In this document: in pieces, positions 39,001 to 48,119 of the stretch
Numbering within the stretch: position 1 is the stretch's first letter
Layout: each line of letters begins with the position of its first letter
Origin: Prescottella subtropica
GTDB taxonomy: Bacteria > Actinomycetota > Actinomycetes > Mycobacteriales > Mycobacteriaceae
Assembly: GCF_005434945.1 (NCBI RefSeq)
Contig: NZ_SKCH01000003.1
Coordinates: 62,001 to 126,000, forward strand
Direction: 5' to 3'
Length of the DNA stretch: 64,000 nucleotides
The notes under the pieces: model-generated
Told to the model about the DNA's origin: nothing
The model's input: the letters and a program-made list of their open reading frames with translations, nothing else
The model's database searches: none
Translations under genes and position numbers: made by a program

Positions 39001-39242
39001 CCGGGGAGAGCACCGACACGGGCACCGTGTTCGTGATCCCGACGCCGGAACCGGCACCGGCAGCCCCGGAACAGGAACCGGCCACGGTACCGGCACCGGC
39101 GGCTGTGGAGGCCCCGGAACCGGCACCGGCGACCGGTCCGGCCACGGCGGCGGGTGACGGGGAATCGGCGGCACCGCGCCGGAGTCGACGCCGTCGTGCG
39201 GCCGCACGTCCTGCCGGTCCGCCGGTGGACGCCGACTCCTGA
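36081..39242 (+). CDS. rne: RNase E/G with N-terminal IF2-N-like domain
   Basis: 1053 aa endoribonuclease for rRNA processing and mRNA decay. Residues about 27-62 (IRVHALAKMLGVTSKQVL) resemble the IF2 N-terminal domain. A long Ala/Pro/Glu region with arginine clusters (about 60-430) follows. The S1 domain (near 450-550, VGNVYLGRVQNVLPSM) and catalytic core come next, with metal-binding aspartates in VVDVNTGKF near 732-740 and IVVDFIDM. The zinc-link CEHCHGRG lies near 836-843, and the Glu/Pro/Ala-rich tail ends with RRSRRRRAAARP. The disordered flanks are typical of actinobacterial RNase E scaffolds. GTG at 36081 is set by AGGAG 6 bp upstream. It is not co-transcribed with ndk. Confidence 0.95.
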   Translation: MADQAPPENVQNPTAEASADTGTTPVLPEKIRVHALAKMLGVTSKQVLAEAASLGTELRSAQSSLQREIAERIHASMSAPAEPAPEAPKVSEQPEPQAVEATPEPAPEPAAEAAEKPAPRKRVRKKAAPKAKAPAAPETETAPATEVAATPEAPAESGGLFTDADLTSHEPQAQPATPSVQVPLFLQPETTEETPAAEAAPRRRRSRRGAAAPAVSEEQQTETATETVTAETEPAAAEQAESADVAEQATDTDTDTDGGDQQRRRRRGRRGRGRGRGEQAGETDETDETATDETVEPGAIAETGDTAETGETGDGEAVETTEAAEAADTEDEGDGSSRRRRRRRRRKGSAESSDTVEDDGVATVVHEREPRNKARAAKDKDEVQGISGSTRLEAKRQRRRDGRDAGRRRPPILSESEFLARRESVDRVMVVREKTGGSNPAASTQVAVLEDGVLVEHFVTGSSSSSMVGNVYLGRVQNVLPSMEAAFIDIGRGRNGVLYAGEVNWEAAGLGGRERKIEQALKPGDQVVVQVSKDPVGHKGARLTTQISLAGRFLVYVPGGTSTGISRKLPDTERKRLKEILREIVPADAGVIIRTASEGVSEDELSRDVTRLQSQWATIQEQADKAQAAKSGTTQALYEEPDLLVKVVRDLFNEDFSKLVIEGEKAWSTVEGYIKAVAPDLLPRVERHDPAPGTPDVFETYRIDEQLAKALDRKVWLPSGGTLVIDRTEAMTVVDVNTGKFTGAGGNLEETVTRNNLEAAEEIVRQMRLRDIGGMIVVDFIDMVLESNRDLVLRRLTESLGRDRTRHQVSEVTSLGLVQMTRKKLGTGLVEAFSTTCEHCHGRGIVVQTEPIEVKSGDDGRGQAKESGGRRKRGRDRAAAAAPAETPVEPHSHPTEEEASADATVKRSHPVVLAMAAHHADEHGEPGEPAETAAVAPEPVVAEPAPAEVESDAQPAPRARRRSRRVSRAAAAPAGESTDTGTVFVIPTPEPAPAAPEQEPATVPAPAAVEAPEPAPATGPATAAGDGESAAPRRSRRRRAAARPAGPPVDADS

Positions 39243-39249
39243 GAACATC

Positions 39250-39296
39250 GCGGTGGTGTGTCGTCCCGTGCCCGGCAGGGGACGACACACCACCGC
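39250..39296 (+). terminator. hairpin terminator after rne
   Basis: An 18-bp perfect stem beginning GCGGTGGTGTGTCG, with an 11-nt loop, starts 7 bp after the rne stop. No T-run is present. Confidence 0.7.
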
Positions 39297-39320
39297 TGCG
39301 GGACCGGGCTTCACCCCGGT

Positions 39321-39350
39321 TTGACCCTGGCGGTCCGCGTCCCGTAATCT
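39321..39350 (+). promoter_or_regulatory. promoter of rplU-rpmA
   Basis: TTGACC (39321-39326) and TAATCT (39345-39350) are separated by 18 bp. The expected start near 39357 leaves a leader of about 150 nt before rplU. Confidence 0.6.
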
Positions 39351-39382
39351 TGACCGGTCGCTACCCGGCGATACCGCTCTGC

Positions 39383-39505
39383 TGCGCCCGATCTAGGGCT
39401 TATCACGGGCGCGCAAGGGGTAGTCGCCACACCAGACCAGTCGCGCAGCATCGAAAGCCTTCACGGCAGCGGCGCGAGCACGTTCGAAGTAGCAAGGGGT
39501 AGCCG
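39383..39505 (+). promoter_or_regulatory. structured rplU leader with duplicated ribosome-binding sequence
   Basis: A hairpin GCGCCCG (39384-39390)/CGGGCGC (39406-39412) is followed by GCAAGGGGTAGTCG at 39413-39426. Nearly the same 14-mer, GCAAGGGGTAGCCG, recurs at 39492-39505 as the rplU ribosome binding region. Ribosomal protein leaders often imitate binding sites, so autoregulation by L21 is possible but unproven. Confidence 0.4.
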
Positions 39506-39509
39506 TCCG

Positions 39510-39821
39510 ATGGCAACGTACGCGATCGTCAAGACCGGCGGAAAGCAGTACAAGGTCGCTGTTGGTGACCTCGTCAAGGTCGAGAAGATCGAGGGTGAGC
39601 CCGGCGCCGCTGTCTCGCTTGCCCCGGTCCTCGTGGTCGATGGTTCCGAGCTCACCACCGACGCCGACAAGCTGGCGAAGATCTCCGTGACCGCCGAGGT
39701 TGTCGAGCACACCAAGGGCCCGAAGATCCGGATCCACAAGTTCAAGAACAAGACCGGCTACCACAAGCGTCAGGGCCACCGTCAGAAGCTGACGGTCGTC
39801 AAGGTCACCGGCATCAACTAA
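39510..39821 (+). CDS. rplU: 50S ribosomal protein L21
   Basis: 103 aa large-subunit protein that binds 23S rRNA. The start [16 protein letters not shown] and the C-terminal [20 protein letters not shown] are canonical for L21. The ATG lies 10 bp after an AAGGGG site. It is followed by rpmA after 65 bp in the universal L21-L27-Obg order. Confidence 0.98.
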   Translation: MATYAIVKTGGKQYKVAVGDLVKVEKIEGEPGAAVSLAPVLVVDGSELTTDADKLAKISVTAEVVEHTKGPKIRIHKFKNKTGYHKRQGHRQKLTVVKVTGIN

Positions 39822-39886
39822 CCACACAGGGGTTCCGGCCCCCGTGTACCGCGAACTCGTGGATTCCTGAACCTGGAGGGTAAGTC

Positions 39887-40150
39887 ATGGCACATAAGAA
39901 GGGTGCATCAAGCTCCCGTAACGGTCGCGATTCGAACGCACAGCGGCTCGGCGTCAAGCGTTTCGGCGGCCAGGCCGTCAGCGCCGGCGAGATCCTGGTG
40001 CGTCAGCGTGGCACCCACTTCCACCCCGGCGTCAACGTCGGTCGTGGCGGTGACGACACCCTGTTCGCTCTCGCTGCGGGCGCCGTCGAGTTCGGCACCA
40101 AGCGTGGACGCAAGACCGTGAACATCGTTCCGGCCGCGGCACAGGCCTAG
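39887..40150 (+). CDS. rpmA: 50S ribosomal protein L27
   Basis: 87 aa protein near the peptidyl-transferase centre. The N-terminus [24 protein letters not shown] is mature-type, without the Firmicute-style cleaved leader, so no Prp protease processing is needed. GTHFHPG and [11 protein letters not shown] are typical motifs. A strong terminator follows, separating it from obg. Confidence 0.98.
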   Translation: MAHKKGASSSRNGRDSNAQRLGVKRFGGQAVSAGEILVRQRGTHFHPGVNVGRGGDDTLFALAAGAVEFGTKRGRKTVNIVPAAAQA

Positions 40151-40221
40151 TCTGCTGCCGACTACGGTTCGCGCTCGCATCGGCTTTCGCTGACGGGCAC
40201 GATTCCGTTCCGATCTCCCAG

Positions 40222-40270
40222 TAGGGGCGGGCCAGGGTCTCACAACCCTTGCCCGCCCCTATTGTTGTTT
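40222..40270 (+). terminator. intrinsic terminator between rpmA and obg
   Basis: TAGGGGCGGGC pairs with GCCCGCCCCTA, extended inward by AGGGT/ACCCT after one mismatch, and is followed by the T-rich ATTGTTGTTT. Partial read-through would still allow expression of obg from the ribosomal promoter. Confidence 0.8.
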
Positions 40271-40299
40271 CATCCTCCTTAAGGAAGGGTCCGGAACTC

Positions 40300-41760
40300 A
40301 TGTCCCGATTCATCGACCGCGTGGTGCTGCACATCGGTGCCGGTAAGGGCGGCAACGGTTGTGCCTCCGTCCACCGCGAGAAGTTCAAGCCGCTCGGTGG
40401 TCCGGACGGAGGCAACGGCGGCCGGGGCGGGGACGTCGTGCTCGAGGTCGACCGGAACGTCCACACGCTCCTCGACTTCCACTTCCATCCGCGGGCCAAG
40501 GCCACCAGCGGTACGCAGGGGATGGGCGGTAACCGGGAGGGTGCCAACGGCACCGATCTGATCCTCCGGGTGCCCGACGGCACCGTCGTCCTGGACAAGC
40601 GGGGCAACGTCCTCGTCGATCTCGTCGGGATCGGCACCCAGTTCGTCGCGGCGCGTGGCGGCCGCGGCGGCCTCGGGAACGCGTCGCTGGCGTCGAAGGC
40701 ACGCAAGGCCCCCGGGTTCGCGCTGCTCGGTGAGGAGGGCGAGGAACTCGACGTCGTCCTCGAACTCAAGTCGGTGGCCGACGTGGGCCTGGTCGGTTTC
40801 CCGTCCGCGGGCAAGTCGTCGCTGGTGTCGGTGCTGTCGGCGGCGAAGCCGAAGATCGGCGACTACCCGTTCACCACACTGCAGCCCAACCTCGGTGTGG
40901 TGTCGAGCGGCGACACGACGTTCACGGTCGCCGACGTGCCGGGACTCATCCCCGGCGCCAGCCAGGGCCGCGGTCTCGGACTGGACTTCCTGCGGCACCT
41001 CGAGCGGTGCGCGGTGCTCGCACACGTCGTGGACTGCGCCACCCTCGAACCGGGACGCGACCCGATCTCCGACGTCGACGCCCTCGAGGCGGAACTGGCG
41101 GCGTACCAGCCGGCCCTCAAGGGGGATGCGAGCCTCGGTGACCTCGCGGACCGGCCCCGGATCGTGATCCTCAACAAGGCCGACGTGCCCGAGGCCGCGG
41201 AACTGGCCGAGATGGTCACCGCCGACTTCCAGGAGCGTGGCTGGCCCGTGTTCACGATCTCCGCGGTGAGCCGGGACGGTTTGCGGCCGTTGACCTTCGC
41301 GCTCGCCGAGATGGTCGCCGCCTACCGTGAGGCCCATCCGCCGGCGGAGCCGAAGCGTCAGGTGATCCGTCCGATCGCGGTCAAGGAGACCGGATTCGAC
41401 GTCATCGCCGACCCGGACACGCCCGGTGGTTTCATCGTGCGCGGTGTGCAGCCCGAGCGGTGGGTGCGGCAGACCGCGTTCGACAACGACGAGGCCGTCG
41501 GCTATCTCGCGGACCGGCTCGCCCGACTCGGCGTGGAGAACGAACTCGTCAAGCAGGGCGCCGAGCCCGGTGCGTTCGTCACGATCGGTGACGTCGGATT
41601 CGAGTGGGAGCCGCAGACCGCGGCCGGCGTCGACATCGTCCGCACCGGCCGTGGCACCGACGCTCGTCTCGACCAGGACGACCGGATCGGCGCCTCCGAG
41701 CGCAAGCATGCCCGGCGGATCCGGCGCGGACTCGACAGCGAGGACCCCGAGAACAAGTGA
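40300..41760 (+). CDS. obg: GTPase Obg (ObgE/CgtA)
   Basis: 486 aa GTPase involved in 50S assembly and stress response. The glycine-rich Obg fold covers about 1-158 ([12 protein letters not shown]). The G domain has G1 GFPSAGKS near 166, G3 DVPGLIPGA, and G4 NKAD near 290. A C-terminal OCT domain (about 360-440) and a charged actinobacterial tail ending EDPENK follow. The ATG at 40300 follows AAGGAAGG. Its TGA overlaps the proB GTG by 4 bp. Confidence 0.97.
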   Translation: MSRFIDRVVLHIGAGKGGNGCASVHREKFKPLGGPDGGNGGRGGDVVLEVDRNVHTLLDFHFHPRAKATSGTQGMGGNREGANGTDLILRVPDGTVVLDKRGNVLVDLVGIGTQFVAARGGRGGLGNASLASKARKAPGFALLGEEGEELDVVLELKSVADVGLVGFPSAGKSSLVSVLSAAKPKIGDYPFTTLQPNLGVVSSGDTTFTVADVPGLIPGASQGRGLGLDFLRHLERCAVLAHVVDCATLEPGRDPISDVDALEAELAAYQPALKGDASLGDLADRPRIVILNKADVPEAAELAEMVTADFQERGWPVFTISAVSRDGLRPLTFALAEMVAAYREAHPPAEPKRQVIRPIAVKETGFDVIADPDTPGGFIVRGVQPERWVRQTAFDNDEAVGYLADRLARLGVENELVKQGAEPGAFVTIGDVGFEWEPQTAAGVDIVRTGRGTDARLDQDDRIGASERKHARRIRRGLDSEDPENK

Positions 41761-42857
41761 GCGACACCAGAGCCGCCGTCGCGTCGGCGCGCAGCATCGT
41801 CGTCAAGATCGGATCATCGGCTCTCACGAGTCTCGTCGGGGGACTCGACGTCGGACGGTTGAACCTGCTCGCGGATGCGCTCGAGGCGCGGATGCGGGCC
41901 GGTTCGGACGTCGTCGTCGTCTCGTCCGGCGCGGTGGGGGCAGGCCTCGCACCGCTCGGATTGACCCGTCGCCCACAGGATCTCGCGACCAAGCAGGCGG
42001 CCGCGAGCGTCGGCCAGTTGGCGTTGGCGCACGCGTGGGGGACGTCGTTCGCCCGCTACGGTCGCACCGTCGGGCAGGTGCTGCTCACCGCCGACGACAT
42101 CGCCCGCCGCACCCAGCACCGCAACGCGCAACGCACCCTCGACCGGCTGCGGGCACTGCACGCCGTCGCGATCGTCAACGAGAACGACACCGTCGCCACC
42201 ACCGAACTGCGGTTCGGTGACAACGACCGGCTCGCCGCACTCGTCGCGCACCTGGTGGGTGCCGATGCGCTGGTGCTGCTGTCGGACGTCGACGGACTGT
42301 ACGACGGTGACCCGCGCAAGGGTGCGGCCAACCTCATTCCCGAGGTCAACAGTCCCGAGGACCTCGACGGTGTCGTCGCCGGATCCGGTGGGGCACTCGG
42401 CACCGGTGGGATGGCGTCGAAGCTGTCCGCGGCCCGGCTCGCCGCCGACTCGGGGGTGCCGGTGTTGCTCACCGCCGCATCCGATGCGGCGACCGCGCTG
42501 ACGACGGCCGACTCCGGCACGGTGTTCGCGGCCCGCCCGCACCGGATGTCGGCCCGCAAGTTCTGGGTGCGGCACGCCGCCGACGCCCAGGGCGCGATCC
42601 ACCTCGACGCGGGTGCGGTGCGGGCCGTCGTGGAGCGGCGACGGTCGCTGCTGCCGGCCGGGGTCACCGCGGTGACCGGACGGTTCCACGGCGGCGACGT
42701 CGTCGCGCTCGTCGGACCCGACGAGGTCCCGGTGGCGCGCGGCGTGGTGGCCTACGACTCGTCGGAGATCGAGGACATGCTCGGTCATTCGACCGTCGAA
42801 CTACCTGAGGACATGCACCGTCCCGTCGTGCACGCGGACGACCTGGTGGCGCTGTAG
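41757..42857 (+). CDS. proB: glutamate 5-kinase
   Basis: 366 aa enzyme of the first step of proline synthesis. The N-terminal amino-acid-kinase domain starts [11 protein letters not shown] and contains SSGAVGAG and [17 protein letters not shown]. The C-terminal PUA domain (about 280-366) includes [15 protein letters not shown]. It is coupled to obg by a GTGA overlap. The partner gene proA is 9.8 kb away, the two being split by an accessory stretch. It ends 11 bp before the 42-bp hairpin element. Confidence 0.97.
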   Translation: MSDTRAAVASARSIVVKIGSSALTSLVGGLDVGRLNLLADALEARMRAGSDVVVVSSGAVGAGLAPLGLTRRPQDLATKQAAASVGQLALAHAWGTSFARYGRTVGQVLLTADDIARRTQHRNAQRTLDRLRALHAVAIVNENDTVATTELRFGDNDRLAALVAHLVGADALVLLSDVDGLYDGDPRKGAANLIPEVNSPEDLDGVVAGSGGALGTGGMASKLSAARLAADSGVPVLLTAASDAATALTTADSGTVFAARPHRMSARKFWVRHAADAQGAIHLDAGAVRAVVERRRSLLPAGVTAVTGRFHGGDVVALVGPDEVPVARGVVAYDSSEIEDMLGHSTVELPEDMHRPVVHADDLVAL

Positions 42858-42868
42858 GCGCTTCGCGC

Positions 42869-42910
42869 TGTGCGCCTTTTTGGTAGTGGGAGCTACCAGA
42901 AAGGCGCACA
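42869..42910. repeat. 42-bp hairpin element, copy 1 (supplies sirtuin stop codon)
   Basis: TGTGCGCCTTTTTGGTAG, TGGGAG, then CTACCAGAAAGGCGCACA: 18-bp arms with one wobble pair and a 6-nt loop. On the minus strand the right arm encodes Cys-Ala-Pro-Phe-Trp and then the TAG stop of the sirtuin gene. Small inverted motifs (GCGCTTCGCGC to the left, GCACC-GAA-GGTGC to the right) flank it. It may also act as a terminator between proB and the sirtuin gene. Confidence 0.8.
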
Positions 42911-43714
42911 AGCACCGAAGGTGCCCAGTACCTCGGAACAGCCCAGTTCGAGCTTGAGCGAGGCGAATTCGTCGCCGCGGGTGGCTCCCCGGTTGACGAT
43001 GACGATCGGCTTGCCGTCGCGGGCGGCGCGGCGGACGAACCGTAGTCCGGACATCACCGTCAGCGACGAGCCGACCACGAGCAGTGCCTCGGCGGCGTCG
43101 ACCATCGTGAATGCCTCCGCGACACGCGGTTTCGGGACGGACTCGCCGAAGTAGACGATGTCGGGTTTGAGCATGCCGCCGCAGCGGTCGCAGTCGACGA
43201 CCCGGAAATGGTCGGTGGACTCGATGACGGCGTCGGCGTCGGGGGCGATCTCCACGCCGGTCGATGCGGCGACGGTGTCGGCGAAACCGGGGTTGGCGGC
43301 GTCGAGACGGTCGGCGAGGGTCATCCGGGAGATCCGGTGGTCGCAGTCCAGGCAGCGGACCTGCGCGTAGCTTCCGTGCAGGTCGATGACGCGTCGGCTG
43401 CCGGCCTTGGTGTGCAGCAGGTCGACGTTCTGGGTGATGACGCCGTCGACGGCGCCGGCCCGTTCGAGTCGGGCGAGCGCCCGGTGTCCGGCGTTGGGGC
43501 GGGCGGCGTCCATGAACCGCCAGCCCAGGTGGTTGCGGGCCCAGTAGTGCCGGCGGAACGCGGCGTCGCCGACGAACTGCTGGTAGGTCATCGGGTTCCT
43601 GGGTGGTGAGTCGGGGCCGCGGTAGTCGGGGATCCCCGAATCGGTGGAGACACCCGCCCCGGTCAGGACACACATGCGGCGTCCACCGAGCAGGCCGAGC
43701 ATCTCGTCGATCAC
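42893..43714 (-). CDS. SIR2-family NAD-dependent protein deacylase
   Basis: 273 aa sirtuin that removes acyl groups from lysine using NAD+. The NAD motif TGAGVSTDSGIPDYRG is near 18-33, the catalytic set is TQNVD and the histidine in DLHGS, and four zinc cysteines appear as CLDC and CDRC. The start is uncertain: GTG at 43714 is chosen because longer readings run up to 43909 into the divergent membrane-protein gene. The last five residues and the stop codon come from the 42-bp hairpin element, so the original C-terminus may have been different. Confidence 0.88.
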   Translation of the reverse strand: MIDEMLGLLGGRRMCVLTGAGVSTDSGIPDYRGPDSPPRNPMTYQQFVGDAAFRRHYWARNHLGWRFMDAARPNAGHRALARLERAGAVDGVITQNVDLLHTKAGSRRVIDLHGSYAQVRCLDCDHRISRMTLADRLDAANPGFADTVAASTGVEIAPDADAVIESTDHFRVVDCDRCGGMLKPDIVYFGESVPKPRVAEAFTMVDAAEALLVVGSSLTVMSGLRFVRRAARDGKPIVIVNRGATRGDEFASLKLELGCSEVLGTFGACAPFW

Positions 43715-43844
43715 GGCTTCCAGGGTAGGCGTACCGCGATATCCCCGAAAACGGTCACCGGCGGCGGGTCGGCTCTCTATCGTGAGCGAGCTGGACGTGC
43801 GTCCAGAGCCTCGTTCCTCCGGCCCCCGACGAGAGAGCCCCCTC

Positions 43845-45713
43845 ATGGTGTCCCCACCCGATCCACGTCGCGCCCACGTCGTCCGCACCCTCCTGGCGGC
43901 CCTCGTCATCGCACCCCTGGTGTTCGCCGCGTTCTACATGATGGCCCTGTGGAATCCCGGGGACACCGTGCACCGGCTGCCCGTCGCGATCGTCAACGCC
44001 GACGCCGGAGCGGAGATCGACGGCACCCGCATGGTGGCCGGCGACGAGGTGGTCGCCGCCCTCGTCGACAGCGGTGACGTGTCCTGGCAGGTGGTCACCG
44101 CCGATCAGGCGTGGGACGGCGTGCACGACGGCCGCTACTACTTCTCGGTGGTGATCCCGGAGACGTTCAGCACCGACATCGCGAGCGCCGCCTCCGGGGA
44201 CGGCCGCCGGGCCCGGCTCGACGTCGTCTACAACGACTTCAACAGCCTGGTGGCGACGCCGGTCGGGGAGAGCGTCGTCGCGCAGGTGCGGTCGGCAGTG
44301 TCCGAGGCGATCGGGGAGCAGTCCGTCGACCAGGTGCTCGTCGGGCTCGGTGATCTGGGGGCCGGATTCGGGGAGGCGGCCGCCGGTGCCGGACAGCTTT
44401 CCGCCGGTACGCAGGACGCGCTCGCCGGCACCACCGAACTGCACGCCGGCAGCATCGAGTTGTCGACGGGACTCGGCGACGCGAACCGCGGCGGCCGCGA
44501 ACTTGCCGCCGGGGCAGTCGAACTCGCGACCGGCGCCGACGAGGCCGCCGCCGGATCGGGGGAGCTGCGTGCCGGACTGGGTCGGCTCGTCGACGGCACC
44601 GATCAGCTCGGCGACGGCGCCCGGCAGATCAGCGAGGTCGTCGACATGGTCACCGGACCGGTGCTCGCGATCCTCGGCGAGCAGGGCGACATCGCCGCCC
44701 AGCTCGTCGAACTACGGGACGGGGCACGCGAACTCACCCGTCAGCTCACCGACCCGACCAGCGACTACCGCGGTGGGCTCGAGGCCGCGGCCGCCGGCGC
44801 GGGTGAACTGGACGCCGGACTGGGGCAGCTGTCGGACGGGACACACCAGCTCCGCACCGGTGCGAACGAACTGTCCACCGGGCTCGGACAACTCGACACC
44901 GGCGGCGTGCAGTTGCGGGACGGGCTGGGGCAGCTGCTCACCGGGATGGGGCAACTCGGCAGCGGCAGTGGCGAACTCGCGACCGGACTGACCGACGGTG
45001 CGGCACAGGTGCCGCAGTTCACCGACGAACAGCGCACCGCCACCGCGGGGCTGCTGTCGGCGCCGGTCGCGGTCGACCAGGTGTACGTCAACCGGGCCGC
45101 CGGCTTCGGTCCGGGTGCCGTGCCCGCGGTGATGTCGGTACTGCTGTTCCTGTGCGGCATCCTCACATGGTTCGTCGTGCGCCCCCGCCGGGGTCGGTCG
45201 CCGCGGGTCCACGACAGCATCGTCCGGGACGGTCTGCGCCGGTACCGGGTGCCGGCCCTCGTCACGCTGGTGGCGGCCCTCGTCGCGGCGGCGGTCTCCC
45301 TCGTCGTCGCGGACGCCGCACCGCCGAGCGCGGTCGCGATGACCGCGGTGATGATCCTCGTCGGGGCGGCCGCGGTCGCGTCGGGCAGACTCTTCACGGT
45401 CGTGTTCGGCGCGGTGAACGGCACGTTCCTGGCGCTGGGCGCGCTCCTGATCCAGATCCTGGCGTTCGGTGCGGTGTACCCGATCGAGCAGATGCCGGCA
45501 CCGGTGCGCTGGATCCACGACCTGATGCCGCTGACGTGGGCCCGCAACGCCCTGCGCATGGTCCTGGTCGGCGACTACGGGCCGCGGTTCCGGTGGTCGG
45601 TCGTCGCCCTCGCCGCGCTGGTGGCCGGTGCGGTGGTGTTCACGATCCTGTGGCGTCGACGGCAGGAACCCGCGGGCGAATCCACGCCGCGGGTTCCGGA
45701 GCCGGCAGCCTAG
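43845..45713 (+). CDS. YhgE/Pip-family ABC-2-type membrane protein
   Basis: 622 aa membrane protein. One N-terminal helix (about 15-35) is followed by a large extracytoplasmic region (about 40-420) made of repeated 7-residue-like G-x-x-x-L-x-x-G segments. The C-terminal part (about 425-605) has a cluster of five or six helices, giving the YhgE/Pip topology. Relatives include phage-infection protein and type VII secretion accessory proteins (EsaA-like). No ATPase gene is adjacent, so it probably acts without a dedicated ABC partner. Its TAG stop shares CTAG with ectC. Confidence 0.82.
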   Translation: MVSPPDPRRAHVVRTLLAALVIAPLVFAAFYMMALWNPGDTVHRLPVAIVNADAGAEIDGTRMVAGDEVVAALVDSGDVSWQVVTADQAWDGVHDGRYYFSVVIPETFSTDIASAASGDGRRARLDVVYNDFNSLVATPVGESVVAQVRSAVSEAIGEQSVDQVLVGLGDLGAGFGEAAAGAGQLSAGTQDALAGTTELHAGSIELSTGLGDANRGGRELAAGAVELATGADEAAAGSGELRAGLGRLVDGTDQLGDGARQISEVVDMVTGPVLAILGEQGDIAAQLVELRDGARELTRQLTDPTSDYRGGLEAAAAGAGELDAGLGQLSDGTHQLRTGANELSTGLGQLDTGGVQLRDGLGQLLTGMGQLGSGSGELATGLTDGAAQVPQFTDEQRTATAGLLSAPVAVDQVYVNRAAGFGPGAVPAVMSVLLFLCGILTWFVVRPRRGRSPRVHDSIVRDGLRRYRVPALVTLVAALVAAAVSLVVADAAPPSAVAMTAVMILVGAAAVASGRLFTVVFGAVNGTFLALGALLIQILAFGAVYPIEQMPAPVRWIHDLMPLTWARNALRMVLVGDYGPRFRWSVVALAALVAGAVVFTILWRRRQEPAGESTPRVPEPAA

Positions 45714-46126
45714 GAGGCGGCGCGCTCGGCCTCGTCGAGGGTGATCAGCGGGTACACGCCGTTCTCGTCGTGGACCTCGCGGCCGGTGACCGGTGGATTG
45801 AACACACACAGCATCCGCATCTGCGTCACCGGCTCCACCCGGTGCCGCTCGTGCCCGTCCAACAGGTACATCGTGCCCGGCCGCAACTGGTGCACCTCGC
45901 CGTTGTCGAGGTCGGTGAGGATCCCGTCGCCCTCGACCAGCCACACGGCCTCGATGTGGTTGGCGTAGTGGAACTCGTTGACCGATCCGGCGCGAATCGT
46001 GGTCTCGTGGAACGAGAATCCGACGCCGTCGCCGGCGAGCACGATCCGCTTGCTCCGCCAGTTGCCGTCCTCGCTGACGACGTCCCGATCGGTGCCGGTG
46101 ATGTCGTCGGTCGTGCGCACGATCAT
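45710..46126 (-). CDS. ectC: L-ectoine synthase
   Basis: 138 aa cupin that cyclises N-gamma-acetyl-diaminobutyrate to ectoine, the last step of synthesis. Cupin metal-site residues are visible in [19 protein letters not shown] and the HERHRVEP segment. The ATG at 46126 follows CAGGAG. It is the last gene of ectABC, 44 bp after ectB. No ectD hydroxylase gene follows, so hydroxyectoine would need a gene elsewhere. Confidence 0.96.
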   Translation of the reverse strand: MIVRTTDDITGTDRDVVSEDGNWRSKRIVLAGDGVGFSFHETTIRAGSVNEFHYANHIEAVWLVEGDGILTDLDNGEVHQLRPGTMYLLDGHERHRVEPVTQMRMLCVFNPPVTGREVHDENGVYPLITLDEAERAAS

Positions 46127-46170
46127 GAAAACTCCTGTGGTCGACAAAGAATGGGGGGAGCGGGCGCGTC

Positions 46171-47430
46171 TCAGGCGCAGACCTTGGCGGTGGCCTCCGC
46201 GAGGATGCTCAGTCCGTGGTCCAGTTCGGCATCCGTGATCGTCAGCGGTGGAAGCAGTTTCACCACTTCGTCCGACGGGCCGGACGTCTCGGCGAGCAGA
46301 CCCTCGTCGAATACGAGACCGCACACCTTGACGGACTTGCCCGGATCGTCGAACACCAACCCCCGGACCATGCCGCGGCCGCGGGTGCTCACCCCGTCGA
46401 ACGTGTCCGCGAGATTGGCGAAGATCTGGTCGATTCGCTCACCCTTCGCGATCGTCGAGCGTTGCAGGGCGTCGTCGGACCAGTAGTGGTCCAGCGCCGC
46501 GGTCGCCGTCACGAACGCCGGATTGTTGCCGCGGAACGTGCCGTTGTGCTCACCCGGCGCCCACAGGTCGAGTTCCCGCTTGAACAGGGTCAGCGCCATC
46601 GGCATCCCGTACCCGCCGATCGACTTCGACAGCGTCACGATGTCGGGGGTGATGCCGGCGATCTCGAACGAGAAGAACGGCCCGGTGCGACCGCATCCCA
46701 TCTGCACGTCGTCGACGATGAGCAGGATGTCGCGGCGCGTGCACAGATCGGACAGCGCGCGCAGCCACTCCGGGCGGGCGACGTTGACGCCGCCCTCACC
46801 CTGCACGGTCTCGACGATGACCGCGGCGGGCCGGTTGAGGCCGCTGCCGGAGTCGTCGAGCACCTGTTCGAACCACTGGAAGTCGTCGGTGGCGCCGCCG
46901 AAGTAGTTGTCGAACGGCATCGGGGTGGCGTGCACCAGTGGGATGCCCGCACCGGCCCGTTTCATCGAGTTACCGGTCACCGACAGGGCGCCGAGTGTCA
47001 TGCCGTGGAAAGCATTGGTGAAGTTGACGATCGACTCGCGTCCGGTCGCCTTGCGGGCCAGTTTCAGTGCGGACTCGACGGCGTTCGTACCGGTCGGGCC
47101 GGGGAACTGCACCTTGTAGTCGAGTCCCCGCGGTTCGAGAATGTTGCGCTGGAAGCTCTGCAGGAATTTCCGCTTCGCGACGGTGGACATGTCCAATCCG
47201 TGCGTGATGCCGTCACCGGAAACGTACTCGAGGAGCGCGTCTTTCAGTACCGGATTGTTGTGTCCGTAGTTCAGCGCACCGGCTCCGGCGAAGAAATCGA
47301 GGAACTCACGTCCGGATTCGTCGCGGATCCAGGCGCCCGATGCCGACTCGAAAACGGTCGGCCAGTTCCGGCAGTAGCTGCGTACCTCGGACTCGAGATG
47401 CTCGAAAATGCTGGTCGAGGCGGTGGTCAT
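46171..47430 (-). CDS. ectB: L-2,4-diaminobutyrate:2-oxoglutarate transaminase
   Basis: 419 aa class III PLP aminotransferase that makes 2,4-diaminobutyrate from aspartate semialdehyde, the first step of ectoine synthesis. PLP motifs are [15 protein letters not shown] and the lysine in [12 protein letters not shown]. The start [20 protein letters not shown] is typical of EctB, with AAGGAG upstream. It lies 14 bp after ectA. Confidence 0.97.
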   Translation of the reverse strand: MTTASTSIFEHLESEVRSYCRNWPTVFESASGAWIRDESGREFLDFFAGAGALNYGHNNPVLKDALLEYVSGDGITHGLDMSTVAKRKFLQSFQRNILEPRGLDYKVQFPGPTGTNAVESALKLARKATGRESIVNFTNAFHGMTLGALSVTGNSMKRAGAGIPLVHATPMPFDNYFGGATDDFQWFEQVLDDSGSGLNRPAAVIVETVQGEGGVNVARPEWLRALSDLCTRRDILLIVDDVQMGCGRTGPFFSFEIAGITPDIVTLSKSIGGYGMPMALTLFKRELDLWAPGEHNGTFRGNNPAFVTATAALDHYWSDDALQRSTIAKGERIDQIFANLADTFDGVSTRGRGMVRGLVFDDPGKSVKVCGLVFDEGLLAETSGPSDEVVKLLPPLTITDAELDHGLSILAEATAKVCA

Positions 47431-47444
47431 GGGGTGCTCCTTCC

Positions 47445-47972
47445 TCAGGAGGCGTTCTGTGGCGAGATCGTGTACAGATCCTCGGCCTCGTGCCCATCGG
47501 GAAAATCGTTCGGGGAGAACAGTTCTTGCTTCGTGATCGTGCATCCACGCCGCTGTGCGACGGATGTGAAAAGTGCGACGGAGGCGGCATTGTCCGGGCT
47601 GATCGTCGTCTCGAGCTTCCAGACACCTTGCAGTGCAACGTGGTCGAGAAGGCTGGACAGCATCCGCCCGGCCAGGCCGAGGCCTCGGCAGTTCTCGTCG
47701 ACCGCTACCTGCCACACCATGAGCGTGGCCGGCACCTCGGGGCGCACGTAGCCGGTGACGAATCCGACGACCCGGTCGTCGACGATCGCGACGATCGAGG
47801 TGTCACGAAAGTCCCTGCACCAGAGCAGGTACGAGTAACTCGAATTGAGGTCGAGGACCTGTGAATCCTTGGCGATCTCCCAGAGCCGGACTCCGTCGGA
47901 GATCTGGGGCTGACGGAACTTCACCGCGTCCGGCGCGGTGGTCGAGGTAACTCTCAGTTCGATTGGCGTCAT
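47445..47972 (-). CDS. ectA: L-2,4-diaminobutyric acid acetyltransferase
   Basis: 175 aa GNAT enzyme that acetylates 2,4-diaminobutyrate in ectoine synthesis. The acetyl-CoA site is VDENCRGLGLAGRML, and TTISPDNAASVALF is the EctA-specific C-terminal region. The start is uncertain: ATG at 47972 is chosen, and an in-frame TTG at 48008 would add 12 residues; neither has a clear ribosome binding site. First gene of ectABC. A perfect CRP/GlxR-type site lies about 125 bp upstream. Confidence 0.94.
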   Translation of the reverse strand: MTPIELRVTSTTAPDAVKFRQPQISDGVRLWEIAKDSQVLDLNSSYSYLLWCRDFRDTSIVAIVDDRVVGFVTGYVRPEVPATLMVWQVAVDENCRGLGLAGRMLSSLLDHVALQGVWKLETTISPDNAASVALFTSVAQRRGCTITKQELFSPNDFPDGHEAEDLYTISPQNAS

Positions 47973-48096
47973 GGTTGTCGGCGTCAGTGTTGTTGACGTC
48001 CTTGCCAATCGAACGTAACAACCGCTCGCTGCAATGTCATGGAACCGCGAAAATCGGGCAGAGCAGACCCTGTTGCCGTGCAGGTGGGACAGTGAA

Positions 48097-48112
48097 TGTG
48101 AGCCTGATCACA
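48097..48112. promoter_or_regulatory. CRP/GlxR-type operator upstream of ectABC
   Basis: TGTGA-GCCTGA-TCACA matches the TGTGA-N6-TCACA consensus of actinobacterial Crp/GlxR in all ten fixed positions. It lies just past the recQ stop and 125 bp upstream of the ectA start. Confidence 0.65.
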
Positions 48113-48119
48113 TACTGTA

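Noticed and set aside
35880-39314. A 1144-codon open frame antisense to RNase E
   Set aside because: Its translation is Arg/Gly/Leu-rich with no recognisable domain, and it mirrors the GC-rich third-position pattern of rne, which has clear S1 and catalytic motifs.
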